Shown here: positions 24,670-33,565 of the stretch, in pieces
How the letters are laid out: each line of letters begins with the position of its first letter
How positions within the stretch are numbered: the first letter of the stretch is position 1
NCBI GenBank assembly: GCA_040384465.1
Contig: JAZKJF010000012.1
Span: 1-64,000 of the forward strand
Origin: UBA5078 sp040384465
GTDB taxonomy: Bacteria; Pseudomonadota; Gammaproteobacteria; Pseudomonadales; Pseudohongiellaceae
Direction: 5' to 3'
Length of the DNA: 64,000 nt
Translations under genes and position numbers: made by a program
The notes under the pieces: model-generated
Databases searched by the model: none
What the model was told of the DNA's origin: nothing
Seen by the model: only the letters and a program-made list of their open reading frames with translations

Positions 24670-25687
24670 GCGTTTGCGCCGACAGCACAAACGGATAGGC
24701 ATCTTCCAGCCCCATACTGCGATTCAGCGAGTTGAGTATCACACTCACCTGTGACCACTGATCTATACAGTGCTCGATATTGCGCGACAGCCCCTCGTCC
24801 ACGTCACACGCTACCGGACCCGGCCATCCGAACTGTGCTGCCGTCTGCAGCGTATCGACCATATGCAGATAATGCGCCCAGCACTCTGCCCAATCCTCCA
24901 GCGGATGCACTTGCGCGTAGGCACTGATCATGTCGCCTCGGCGCTCCAGTGCTGCCCCTGCAGCATAGTAATCGGCAATCGCCTGATCGTAGTCGGCACG
25001 CTCATCTCCAAATAGCGCGCGAAACTCCGCGCAATCAGCAGCACTGACAATCAAACGCTCAAAATAGTAGTGTCCGCTCTCATGACGAAAATGCCCAAGC
25101 AACGTGCGATAGGGTTCTTCGAAGCGCTGCCGCGCCTGCTCGCGCAGCACATGGTCGGCTTCCACAAGATTCACGGTGATGAGCCCGTTGGCATGCCCGG
25201 TCAAAACATGCGCTTCATCCACAAGCGGATTGGAGCGCCAATCCTCGAGAAAAGCAAAGGCGAGGCCATATTCCGGATTCTCTCTTTTGCTCTCCACCGG
25301 CAGGCCAAGCTCCAACAGAGTGAAGAGAAGACGACGCTTGGCCTGCTCCATGCTGTGCCACCAGCGCTGGCGTCGCTCTCCGTCTTTGACGACCATGACG
25401 CCAGGCACTGTCTGGTTGAGAGAACAGGCAAGACAATAAGAGTGACCTGGCGTCGTCACCAGCCAGTTGCAAATATCAAATTCAGTGTCATTGAGACAGC
25501 GATGGTAGAACTGACCCGTCTGTGCTGCACGCCACCAGAGCGTGGCATCGCTCTGCAAATCACGGACAGGATCGAGCGCCAACAGATTACGGCTCACAGA
25601 GTCGAAGCCGAGGCGGCGATGACAGTGGGTACATTGCGTGTTTTCAAAAAACAGCACCTGCCCACAACTACAGAGAAAGTTCTTCAT
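24584..25687 (-). CDS. Zinc-ribbon metallopeptidase (COG4307-type)
   Basis: 367 residues. The N-terminus has a zinc ribbon: CSCGQ at residues 6-10 and CTHC at 19-22. The gluzincin-type site HESGH (residues 202-206) with LEDWAECWAHYLHM further on supplies likely metal ligands (His, His, Glu or Asp). Other Cys pairs lie at about residues 64-90. No signal peptide, so cytoplasmic. It lies last in the minus-strand run ATP-grasp, alpha-E, metallopeptidase (40-base gap after alpha-E), so it is likely part of the same operon. It converges on Anbu with an 86-base overlap. Confidence 0.85.
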   Translation of the reverse strand: MKNFLCSCGQVLFFENTQCTHCHRRLGFDSVSRNLLALDPVRDLQSDATLWWRAAQTGQFYHRCLNDTEFDICNWLVTTPGHSYCLACSLNQTVPGVMVVKDGERRQRWWHSMEQAKRRLLFTLLELGLPVESKRENPEYGLAFAFLEDWRSNPLVDEAHVLTGHANGLITVNLVEADHVLREQARQRFEEPYRTLLGHFRHESGHYYFERLIVSAADCAEFRALFGDERADYDQAIADYYAAGAALERRGDMISAYAQVHPLEDWAECWAHYLHMVDTLQTAAQFGWPGPVACDVDEGLSRNIEHCIDQWSQVSVILNSLNRSMGLEDAYPFVLSAQTLNKIRFVHRKIYPSLMPMQTVASVGTHP

Positions 25688-25727
25688 GGCAAGACGTCAC
25701 TGATTGCGCGCGGCCACCAGACCATCG

Positions 25728-26699
25728 TCACGCGGATTGCTGCTGGCCACTGACTACCGGCAGGAACCAGGTGGAAGCAATGCGTGCATGCACCCGGGCA
25801 ATCTCCACCTGCAACTGATCGATGTACTCCAACAGCCCCTTTTGCAGCAAGTCCGGAATTTCGGCATCACTGGCGAGTGTACGGGTGACTTCCAACTGCT
25901 GCAGGGTCTCCGTGTTATTAGGCAATGACTGCAGGCAACTCTCCAACTTGGTCAGACTGTGTACGACCGAGCGTGGGAATTGTGCATCCTGCAGTAAAAA
26001 GGTCACCACATCTTCGCCGTTGACTCTGTCCAGCACATGCTGCCGATACATCTGATAGGCACTGAGCGAGCGCAACACACTCATCCAGATCATGTTTTCA
26101 TAGGGCTCGGGAACATGCTCGGCGTGCCCCCCGCCGGTCAGACCGGGCAACAGGGTGACCGAACCGACATCGACGATACGTGTTGTCATATCGGCGCGCT
26201 CAAGACTGCGAGCGATGCGAATGAAGTTGTAGCCGCTGTTGTGACTCATGGCACCAGAGAGCAAGCCCGTGATCAACTGGCAATAGGAAATGATCTGCTG
26301 CAGCAATTGATGACGCGGGCCTCGGCCAATACCTTTGCTGACGTTGTCACGCGCGAAGAGATACAGATTGTTGATCTGCTCCCATGCTTCGGATGGAATG
26401 ATCTCGCGGGTGGTGCGGGCATTCTCACGCGCCATCGCCAGGGAATTCAGAATCGACGACGAGTTCTTAGGATCAGACAGCAGAAAATGGATGACGGAGC
26501 GCTCGTCAGTCATCTGATGATGCTCGTGAAATTCCGAACGACTGCCAGTGATTTCCACCAATGTGTGCCACCCGATGCGTGCACCACGGGGCAGATCAAG
26601 CAGCAGTGTCGAGTACACCGTCAGCAAACGCGCAGTATTCTCCGCACGCTCCAGATAGCGACCAAGCCAGTAAACTCTTTCAGCGACACGGGACAGCAT
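25728..26699 (-). CDS. Alpha-E domain protein
   Basis: 323 residues, almost all helical. The start MLSRVAERVYWLGRYLERAENTARLL is the family signature, with conserved Glu/Arg pairs (YLERAENTAR; later ARSLERADMTTRIVD). Known in gene neighbourhoods with circularly permuted ATP-grasp and transglutaminase-like proteins (amidoligase systems); the function is not established. The start codon directly follows the stop of the ATP-grasp gene (TAG then ATG with no gap), so the two are probably translationally coupled. Confidence 0.93.
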   Translation of the reverse strand: MLSRVAERVYWLGRYLERAENTARLLTVYSTLLLDLPRGARIGWHTLVEITGSRSEFHEHHQMTDERSVIHFLLSDPKNSSSILNSLAMARENARTTREIIPSEAWEQINNLYLFARDNVSKGIGRGPRHQLLQQIISYCQLITGLLSGAMSHNSGYNFIRIARSLERADMTTRIVDVGSVTLLPGLTGGGHAEHVPEPYENMIWMSVLRSLSAYQMYRQHVLDRVNGEDVVTFLLQDAQFPRSVVHSLTKLESCLQSLPNNTETLQQLEVTRTLASDAEIPDLLQKGLLEYIDQLQVEIARVHARIASTWFLPVVSGQQQSA

Positions 26700-28151
26700 C
26701 TACACACCCTCCTTGTCCGACACAATCCAGGTATCCTTGCTGCCGCCACCCTGCGAAGAGTTCACGACATAAGAGCCCTTGACCATGGCGACACGCGTCA
26801 GTCCGCCCGGCGTCACATAAGCGCCTTTACCTTGCAGAATGAACGGACGCAGGTCGATGTGACGAGGTTCAGCACCACGCTCACCCAGCACAGGTGCTGT
26901 CGACAAACCAATCAATGGCTGCGCCATGTAATTACGCGGGTCTGCCTTGATCTTGAGCGCAAATTCTTCGCGTTCTTTCTTGCTGGCCATCGGTCCCATC
27001 AACATGCCATAGCCGCCCGATTCGTTGGCAGGTTTTACCACCAGCTTGTCCAGATTCTTCAATACGTACTCGCACTGTTTATCATCCACACACAGATAAC
27101 TGGGGACGTTTTCGAGAATGGCATCCTCGCCCAGATAGTATTTGATCATGGCTGGCACATAGGTGTAGATGACCTTATCATCCGCGACGCCGGCACCGGG
27201 AGCATTGGCAAGCGCCACGTTGCCCTTTAGCCATGCACGCATGAGACCGCGCACGCCGAGGGCAGAGTCGGGACGAAAGACTTCAGGATCAAGGAACATG
27301 TCATCGATGCGGCGATAGATCACATCAACACGCGAAAGTCCGTTGATAGTGCGCATATAGACGCAATCATTCTCCACCACCAGGTCACTCCCTTCGACCA
27401 GTTCAGCGCCCATCTGCTGCGCGAGAAATGAATGCTCGAAGTAAGCTGAGTTGTAGATGCCGGGGGTGAGCACCACCACTTCGGGATAATCCAGTGGCCG
27501 GGGAGAAATGGCCGCGAGCATATCGAACAGCTGCGCCGTATATTCACTGATAGGTTCGATATCGTAGTTTTCGAACAACTCCGGGAATACACGCTTGGTG
27601 ACTTGACGATTCTCCAGCATGTAGGAGACACCGGAAGGAACACGCAAGTTGTCTTCCAGCACATAAAAGCGACCATCGGTATTGCGAATCAAATCCGTGC
27701 CACAAATGTGTGCCCACACATCGAAGCGTGGCTTCATTCCGATGCATTCTTTGCGGAAATTGACCGATTTGGCAATTAATTCGGCAGGGACAACTTTGTC
27801 CTTCAGAATCTTCTGATCATTGTAAATATCGTGAATAAAACAGTTCAATGCACGCAGACGTTGCTCAAGACCTTTACTTGTCTGGCGCCATTGTGTTTCT
27901 GTGATAATTCGGGGAATAATGTCGAACGGCCACTCCCGATCGATATTTCCAGCTTCGCTGTAGACAGTAAACGAAATCCCCATCGCCTTGATGGCAAGTT
28001 CCGCAGCTGTCTTGCGTTGTTGAAGGTCTTCACTCTTGAGTGAGGCGAGATATCCGGCCAGAATCCGACCAGAGTTTCGAGCATTTCCAGGCGAACTGAT
28101 CAGCTCGTCGTAGAACGCTCCAGGGTTGTAGGAATTCCAGTCAATACGCAT
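26700..28151 (-). CDS. Circularly permuted ATP-grasp protein
   Basis: About 483 residues from the ATG at 28151 (MRIDWNSYNPGAFYDEL), which matches the usual start; the frame continues upstream but the extra part is not family-like. It belongs to the COG2308 group. Visible: LRVPSGVSYMLENRQV and YRRIDDMFLDPEVFRP in the middle, and the C-terminal LVVKPANESGGYGMLMGP with a glycine-rich ATP loop. Proposed to ligate amino acids or peptides. It diverges from the transglutaminase-like gene with only 18 bases between start codons. Alpha-E follows with no gap. Confidence 0.93.
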   Translation of the reverse strand: MRIDWNSYNPGAFYDELISSPGNARNSGRILAGYLASLKSEDLQQRKTAAELAIKAMGISFTVYSEAGNIDREWPFDIIPRIITETQWRQTSKGLEQRLRALNCFIHDIYNDQKILKDKVVPAELIAKSVNFRKECIGMKPRFDVWAHICGTDLIRNTDGRFYVLEDNLRVPSGVSYMLENRQVTKRVFPELFENYDIEPISEYTAQLFDMLAAISPRPLDYPEVVVLTPGIYNSAYFEHSFLAQQMGAELVEGSDLVVENDCVYMRTINGLSRVDVIYRRIDDMFLDPEVFRPDSALGVRGLMRAWLKGNVALANAPGAGVADDKVIYTYVPAMIKYYLGEDAILENVPSYLCVDDKQCEYVLKNLDKLVVKPANESGGYGMLMGPMASKKEREEFALKIKADPRNYMAQPLIGLSTAPVLGERGAEPRHIDLRPFILQGKGAYVTPGGLTRVAMVKGSYVVNSSQGGGSKDTWIVSDKEGV

Positions 28152-28169
28152 ATTCGGGCACATTACCTT

Positions 28170-31100
28170 ATGACAATTAAAGTAGCAATACACCACCAGA
28201 CCACGTATCGCTTTGATCGTCTTGTACCGATCATGCCACACGTTGTACGCCTGCGACCCGCACCGCATTGTCGCACGCCGATCAGTGCTTACTCACTCAA
28301 AATTTCTCCGGCCGCGCATTTTATCAATTGGCAGCAGGACCCTTTTTCCAATCATCTCGCGCGTCTGGTCTTCCCGGAACCGGCGAAAGAATTGTCCATT
28401 ACAGTCGAGTTGATCGCCGACATGACGGTCATCAATCCTTTCGATTTTTTTGTCGAAGAAAGCGCTGAATTTTTTCCATTCAAGTACGATCCACAACTGG
28501 CCAAAGACCTGGCACCTTATCTTGAGATCAAGGAGACTGGTCCGCAGATGACTGCCTGGCTCAAGGGTGTCAACAGCAGCAAACAGCCCATCGTCAGTTT
28601 CCTCGTCGGCGAGAACAGTCGTACCCAGCACGCCGTCAACTACATCATTCGTATGGAACCCGGCGTGCAGAGTTGCGAAGAAACTCTCACACGCAATCTC
28701 GGGTCCTGTCGAGACAGTGCATGGTTACTGGTGCAAACTCTGCGCCATATGGGGCTGGCGGCACGCTTCGCCTCAGGATATCTGGTGCAATTGAGTGCAG
28801 ACGTCCGTGCCATCGACGGACCTTCGGGCCCTGCAGAGGATTTTACGGACCTGCATGCCTGGACAGAGGTGTTCATTCCTGGTGCAGGCTGGGTTGGCCT
28901 GGACCCCACTTCCGGACTATTGGCCGCCGAAGGGCACATTCCGCTCGCCTGCACACCTGACCCGGTCAGTGCCGCACCAATAACGGGCAGCACTGGCGTC
29001 TGCGAGGTGCAATTTTTCCACGACAACAGTGTGACGCGCATTCACGAAGACGCGCGCGTGACCAAACCTTACACCCATGAACAGTGGCAGGAGATTGATG
29101 CACTGGGAATGCGCGTCGATGAGGAACTGCAGGAACAGGATGTACGTTTGACTGTCGGCGGTGAACCCACCTTCATCTCTATCGATGATATGCAGAGCGC
29201 ACAGTGGAACACTGCCGCGCTTGGCAAAGAAAAACGCAAACTCGCCGGTGAGCTGCTGCACGCGCTGAAGAAGCACTACGGCCCGAATGGCATCGTGCAC
29301 ATCGGGCAGGGCAAGTGGTATCCAGGCGAACCACTGCCGCGCTGGGCGTTGGGACTGTTCTGGCGCACCGACAACAAACCACTCTGGCATAACCCTCAGT
29401 TGCTGGCCGACGACCGCGTGACTGGTCCCGTGAATCAGCGCCAGGTTGCCAGTTTCATCGGCTCGCTGGCACGTCGGCTGCGAATCAGCCCGCGCTATGT
29501 GCTGCCCGCTTTCGAGGACAAGACCTGGTATCTGAAACGCGAATCCGATCTGCCCGCCAACGTGTCCTTGTGGGACAGCAAGGTGATCGATCCACTGGAA
29601 AGTGCCCGTATCAAACGCGTCTTCGCACATGGGCTGGACAAAGAGGTCGGTTACGTCCTGCCTCTCACTTCCACTGAAATCGAAGGCGATATCCGCTGGC
29701 TCAGTTGCAAGTGGTATTTCCGCAAAGAGAAGCTGGTGCTGATTCCCGGCGATTCCCCCGTGGGCTTCCGACTGCCGCTGGACAGCCTGCCATGGCAGGA
29801 ACCCAAAGAGGGCGAACATGAATCGGCGCGCGACCCGTTCGCGCCACGCGAAGAGCTGCCCTACCCGCTGCTGATCGATGAAGACCAGGAGGCGCTGGAC
29901 GCTTCCGAACCCGGCGACGGCCGCATTTTCCACACTGCCTTATGCGCTGAAGTGCGTGACGGCAGGCTCTATCTGTTCCTGCCCCCGCAGACTGATCTGG
30001 AGCGTTACGTCGCGTTGCTCGCCGCCATCGAGGCCACAGCGGAAGAGCTGACCTGCCCGCTTATCATCGAAGGTTACGAGCCACCGAAGGATCACCGCCT
30101 GCAGAAACTGTTGATCACCCCGGACCCCGGTGTCATCGAAGTCAACGTACAGCCGTCCTCCAGCTGGCCCGAGCTAACCAACATCGTGCAGACACTGTAC
30201 GAACAGGCACGGCAGAATCGTCTTGGCACGGAGAAGTTCATGCTAGACGGTCGTCATATGGGGACAGGCGGTGGCAACCACGTCACGCTCGGCGCCGCCA
30301 AACCGGAAGACAGTCCTTTCCTGCGGCGTCCTGACCTGCTCGGCAGCCTGCTGCGCTACTGGCAGAACCACCCCTGCTTGTCCTATCTCTTCTCCGGGCA
30401 GTTCATCGGGCCGACCAGTCAGGCACCGCGCGTGGACGAAGCACGCGACGACAATCTCTATGAGCTGGAGATCGCGCTGCAGCAGTTGGAACAGGAGACG
30501 ACTGGTCAGTACTGGCTGGTGGATCGCATTCTGCGTAATTTCCTGGTGGACCTCACCGGCAACACGCATCGTGCGGAATTCTGCATCGACAAACTCTATT
30601 CGCCAGACAGTGCCAGTGGTCGCCTCGGGATCGTGGAATTCCGCAATTTCGAGATGCCACCACACTGGCAGATGAGCAGCCTGCAGGTGCTACTGCTGCG
30701 CACACTGGTCGCGCATTTCTGGCAGAAACCCTACGACCGCCCCCTGATCAACTGGGGCACGGAACTGCACGACCGCTTCATGCTGCCGCACTTTGTCTGG
30801 GAGGATCTGGGCTGGGTGGTGGACGATCTGAACAAGGCGGGCTATCCCTTCAAACTGGATTGGTTTGCACCGTTTCAGGAATTCCGCTTCCCGCATTACG
30901 GCACCATACACGCCGCAGGTATCAAGCTCGATTTGCATCGCGCGATTGAGCCGTGGCACGTACTTGGCGAAGAATCTACCGGACAGGGCACCGCACGCTA
31001 CGTGGACTCGTCCGTCGAACGCCTGCAGGTCCGCACGCAGAACATGACGGGCAATCGCTTCATCGTCACCTGCAACGGTCGCAAAGTGCCATTGCGCAGC

Positions 31101-31433
31101 ACCGGGACAGAGGGGGAGTTTGTCGGTGGCATCCGTTACAAAGCATGGGCCCCCTACTCCGCGTTGCACCCGACCATCGATATTCATTCGCCACTGGTGA
31201 TCGACATCGTCGACACACATCACAATCGCTCTCTGGGCGGTTGTACTTACTTCGTGTCGCACCCCGGCGGACGCAACTACGAGACCTTCCCTGTCAACGC
31301 CAACGAAGCCGAGGCTCGCCGCGTGGCGCGCTTCTGGCAACATGGGCATACGCAGGGAGCGATGACACCGGACTTGGGCGAACCCCACTCCGCGCATCCG
31401 TACACGCTCGACATGCGCTACAAGGCACGTTGA
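28170..31433 (+). CDS. Transglutaminase-like / DUF2126 fusion protein
   Basis: 1087 residues. The N-terminal bacterial transglutaminase part (1-300) starts MTIKVAIHHQTTYRFDR; the transglutaminase-type triad is C180 (GSCRDSAW), H229 (DLHAW) and D245 (LDPTSG). The rest is a DUF2126 domain, beginning near residue 330 (VRLTVGGEPTFISIDD) and including MDPGVIEV-like and LRYWQNHPCLSYLFSGQFIGP blocks. Probably cytoplasmic. It is a core member of the Anbu/ATP-grasp/alpha-E set and may release or join the peptides that ATP-grasp handles. No clear Shine-Dalgarno sequence is seen, and the ATP-grasp start lies 18 bases away on the other strand. Confidence 0.93.
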   Translation: MTIKVAIHHQTTYRFDRLVPIMPHVVRLRPAPHCRTPISAYSLKISPAAHFINWQQDPFSNHLARLVFPEPAKELSITVELIADMTVINPFDFFVEESAEFFPFKYDPQLAKDLAPYLEIKETGPQMTAWLKGVNSSKQPIVSFLVGENSRTQHAVNYIIRMEPGVQSCEETLTRNLGSCRDSAWLLVQTLRHMGLAARFASGYLVQLSADVRAIDGPSGPAEDFTDLHAWTEVFIPGAGWVGLDPTSGLLAAEGHIPLACTPDPVSAAPITGSTGVCEVQFFHDNSVTRIHEDARVTKPYTHEQWQEIDALGMRVDEELQEQDVRLTVGGEPTFISIDDMQSAQWNTAALGKEKRKLAGELLHALKKHYGPNGIVHIGQGKWYPGEPLPRWALGLFWRTDNKPLWHNPQLLADDRVTGPVNQRQVASFIGSLARRLRISPRYVLPAFEDKTWYLKRESDLPANVSLWDSKVIDPLESARIKRVFAHGLDKEVGYVLPLTSTEIEGDIRWLSCKWYFRKEKLVLIPGDSPVGFRLPLDSLPWQEPKEGEHESARDPFAPREELPYPLLIDEDQEALDASEPGDGRIFHTALCAEVRDGRLYLFLPPQTDLERYVALLAAIEATAEELTCPLIIEGYEPPKDHRLQKLLITPDPGVIEVNVQPSSSWPELTNIVQTLYEQARQNRLGTEKFMLDGRHMGTGGGNHVTLGAAKPEDSPFLRRPDLLGSLLRYWQNHPCLSYLFSGQFIGPTSQAPRVDEARDDNLYELEIALQQLEQETTGQYWLVDRILRNFLVDLTGNTHRAEFCIDKLYSPDSASGRLGIVEFRNFEMPPHWQMSSLQVLLLRTLVAHFWQKPYDRPLINWGTELHDRFMLPHFVWEDLGWVVDDLNKAGYPFKLDWFAPFQEFRFPHYGTIHAAGIKLDLHRAIEPWHVLGEESTGQGTARYVDSSVERLQVRTQNMTGNRFIVTCNGRKVPLRSTGTEGEFVGGIRYKAWAPYSALHPTIDIHSPLVIDIVDTHHNRSLGGCTYFVSHPGGRNYETFPVNANEAEARRVARFWQHGHTQGAMTPDLGEPHSAHPYTLDMRYKAR

Positions 31434-31446
31434 TCTGATGCTTAAA

Positions 31447-31481
31447 GGGAGAGAGCAGGCCAGCGCTAGCCTGCCTCTCCC
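31447..31481 (-). terminator. Hairpin after the peptide gene
   Basis: On minus, GGGAGAGGCAGGC pairs with GCCTGCTCTCTCCC (one bulge) around TAGCGCTG, followed by TTTAAG. It is likely the terminator of the peptide gene. It may also end the opposite transcript, although no T-run follows on plus. Confidence 0.6.
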
Positions 31482-31493
31482 GGTCAGAGCTGA

Positions 31494-31679
31494 TTAGCTC
31501 CTGCTGTAGTAGCCAGCGGGATCCCACCACTCGAAGAAGTCGGTCATCTGATCGACAGCCCAGTCGTAGACCGCAAAAATCTCGTCATCCGTGAAGTCGA
31601 CACCGACCCCGTCCGTTCCGATGTGAAAGTCTGCACCTCCACTCACCAACTCAATCTCTTGCTTCCCTAAGATACGCAT
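31494..31679 (-). CDS. Short peptide with double-glycine leader (RiPP/bacteriocin-like)
   Basis: 61 residues. The first 15, MRILGKQEIELVSGG, fit the double-glycine leader pattern: Leu at -12, Glu at -8, Ile at -7, Val at -4, Gly at -2 and -1. The remaining 46 residues are very acidic (9 Asp, 2 Glu, one Arg) and aromatic-rich (11 of 46 Phe/Tyr/Trp) with no cysteine. A strong ribosome-binding site (AAGGAG, 5 bases before ATG) supports translation. It follows the CPBP protease gene by 99 bases on the same strand and has a hairpin after it. No C39-peptidase transporter lies in the window. Bacteriocin, RiPP substrate or signal peptide are all possible. Confidence 0.75.
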   Translation of the reverse strand: MRILGKQEIELVSGGADFHIGTDGVGVDFTDDEIFAVYDWAVDQMTDFFEWWDPAGYYSRS

Positions 31680-31778
31680 ATGAACTCCTTTTCCCTGAGA
31701 TTAAACTGGATACGCGGATGCGAAGCCAGATTACTGCCGCTCAGAATTCGGCGCGTAATTCTTCAAACTAAGTAGCAG

Positions 31779-32546
31779 TCACTCCATAAAAATCTGCACA
31801 GGGAAAATCAGCGCCGAATTAATACCTGCATGCATAGAGATACAGGGATACAGCGAACCGCTCCAGATCCTTAGAAGAAACAATAGTACAGAGTATGAGA
31901 GCAGCGCAGTTATGTGTACCCAATACCCATCGACGAATGCACTTGGATGCACTGATGCGAATAGAAGAGTAACTACTATTCCAGCTGCTAATTTTCCAAA
32001 TGAATTTACAAAGCCAGTGTTAAGCACTCCGCGAAAAAGCATCTCCTCGTTTAAGGGGGCTAATACAATAAAACAAAATGCAGCCATATATTTAAATGCG
32101 TCTGCTACTTCATTTATTCCTGCCAAATCTTCGGTAAGTCTTTCCCCCTCGAACGGAAATAGCTGACGTAGTACTACCATGAAAAACAGACTCAGCGACA
32201 GTCCAGCCAAGAATGCCACTACGCACTTTGTCCAACCACTACGCACAAATCCCATTTCAGAAAAATTCACTTCCTGTGGCATTTTCCGGACACTGAGCAA
32301 GATCAAAAAAAATACAACAATACCGCCAAGCAGCATTCCGCTGATACGATTAATCACTTGAGAAATGACATTTGCATCTGCGCTCGACACTGGCGAGCCT
32401 AGTGCGTCTTCGGCTGTGAATACGGCATTGAAAACGAAAACTCCAATGCTGCCACCAGCATACATAACTCCAACGTATGCGAGAAAAAAACCAACCCCCA
32501 ACAACGCCCCGAACTTGTTCTGCCTGGCTGTAAATTCAAAGCTCAT
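31779..32546 (-). CDS. CPBP-family intramembrane metalloprotease (Abi/CAAX-like)
   Basis: 255 residues with about seven membrane segments. The catalytic motifs are EEMLFRG (residues 167-173, EExxxR), FASVH (196-200, FxxxH) and H-A-G-I-N (239-243). This family includes CAAX prenyl proteases and proteases tied to bacteriocin immunity or maturation. AAGGA precedes the ATG. The gene looks AT-richer than its neighbours, a hint of transfer. The double-glycine peptide follows 99 bases later, so the two are probably one unit; its direct role (processing or self-protection) is inference. Confidence 0.9.
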   Translation of the reverse strand: MSFEFTARQNKFGALLGVGFFLAYVGVMYAGGSIGVFVFNAVFTAEDALGSPVSSADANVISQVINRISGMLLGGIVVFFLILLSVRKMPQEVNFSEMGFVRSGWTKCVVAFLAGLSLSLFFMVVLRQLFPFEGERLTEDLAGINEVADAFKYMAAFCFIVLAPLNEEMLFRGVLNTGFVNSFGKLAAGIVVTLLFASVHPSAFVDGYWVHITALLSYSVLLFLLRIWSGSLYPCISMHAGINSALIFPVQIFME

Positions 32547-32615
32547 AAATCCATCCTTCTGGTTATGTTTACTTCGAATCTAGTACAGAACCTAAATTTT
32601 GCCAGTTTCAAACTG

Positions 32616-32667
32616 CAAAAAAGAAAGGGCCGAAATCGACTGACTTTCGTCAATCAACTCCGGCCCT
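32616..32667 (-). terminator. Rho-independent terminator of htpX
   Basis: On minus, AGGGCCG and CGGCCCT pair at the base, with an inner stem closed by TGAC-GAAA-GTCA, then TTCTTTTTTG. It begins 20 bases after the htpX stop codon. Confidence 0.85.
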
Positions 32668-32686
32668 CTTGGGGAGCGATCAGGTC

Positions 32687-33565
32687 TTACTGATTACGCA
32701 GTGCCGCAATCCTCTCAGCGAGCGGCGGGTGCGACATGAACAGTCGTGAGAAGGAGCTGCCGCCCTTGTTGTTGATGCCGAAGGCTACCAGCTCATCCGG
32801 CAGCGCGGCGGACTGCCCCATCTGCAGACGCTCCAGCGCTGCGATCATGTTCTGCCTGCCCGCCAGCGACGCACCGCCTGAATCGGCGCGGAATTCACGC
32901 TGTCTGCTGAACCACATCACGATGATGGACGCGAGGATGCCCAGCACCAGTTCGGCGATGATGGTCGTGATCCAGAAAGCAGGGCCGTGACCACGCTCGG
33001 TTTTGAAGACTACGCGATCAACGAAGTGACCGATCACGCGGGAGAAGAAGATCACGAAAGTGTTCACCACACCTTGGATCAGCGTGAGAGTAATCATGTC
33101 GCCATTGGCGACGTGGCTGACCTCGTGGGCCAGCACAGCTTCCGCTTCTGGCCGCGTCATGTTCTGCAGCAAGCCGGAGCTGACGGCGACCAGGGCTTTG
33201 TTGCGCGAGGCACCTGTGGCAAAGGCATTGACCTGAGGCGAATCGAAAATGGCGACCTCGGGCATGCCGATGCCAGCCTGTTGCGCCTGACGAGTGACCG
33301 TACTCAGCAGCCACTGCTCAGTGCTGTTGGCTGGCTGAGTAATGACGCGCGCGCCGGTGGAGCGTTTAGCGATCCATTTGGACATGGCGAGTGAAATGAA
33401 CGCGCCGCCGAAGCCAAACACCGAGGCGAACACCAGCAGGTTGTTCAGGTCGAGACCCGCGCCCTGTTCGTCGAGAATGCGCTCGACACCGAGCAGGCGC
33501 AGAGTGATGCTCAAGACAAAGATGATGGCCAGGTTGGTCATCAGAAACAAAGCGATGCGTTTCAT
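32687..33565 (-). CDS. htpX: Membrane zinc protease HtpX
   Basis: 292 residues; degrades misfolded inner-membrane proteins together with FtsH. Two N-terminal membrane segments (residues 5-22 and 43-60), the zinc site HEVSH at 147-151, two further membrane segments at about 158-215 (including FWITTIIAELVLGILASIIVMWF), and a third ligand Glu/Asp in the FRADSGGA motif near 228. The end HPPLAERIAALRN is typical. It overlaps the stop codon of the QEGLA gene by one base (TAATG), so translation is coupled. Confidence 0.96.
   Translation of the reverse strand: MKRIALFLMTNLAIIFVLSITLRLLGVERILDEQGAGLDLNNLLVFASVFGFGGAFISLAMSKWIAKRSTGARVITQPANSTEQWLLSTVTRQAQQAGIGMPEVAIFDSPQVNAFATGASRNKALVAVSSGLLQNMTRPEAEAVLAHEVSHVANGDMITLTLIQGVVNTFVIFFSRVIGHFVDRVVFKTERGHGPAFWITTIIAELVLGILASIIVMWFSRQREFRADSGGASLAGRQNMIAALERLQMGQSAALPDELVAFGINNKGGSSFSRLFMSHPPLAERIAALRNQ

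Noticed and set aside
26037..27230. 397-residue open frame across alpha-E and ATP-grasp
   Set aside because: It crosses two well-supported genes on the other strand and has no family motifs.
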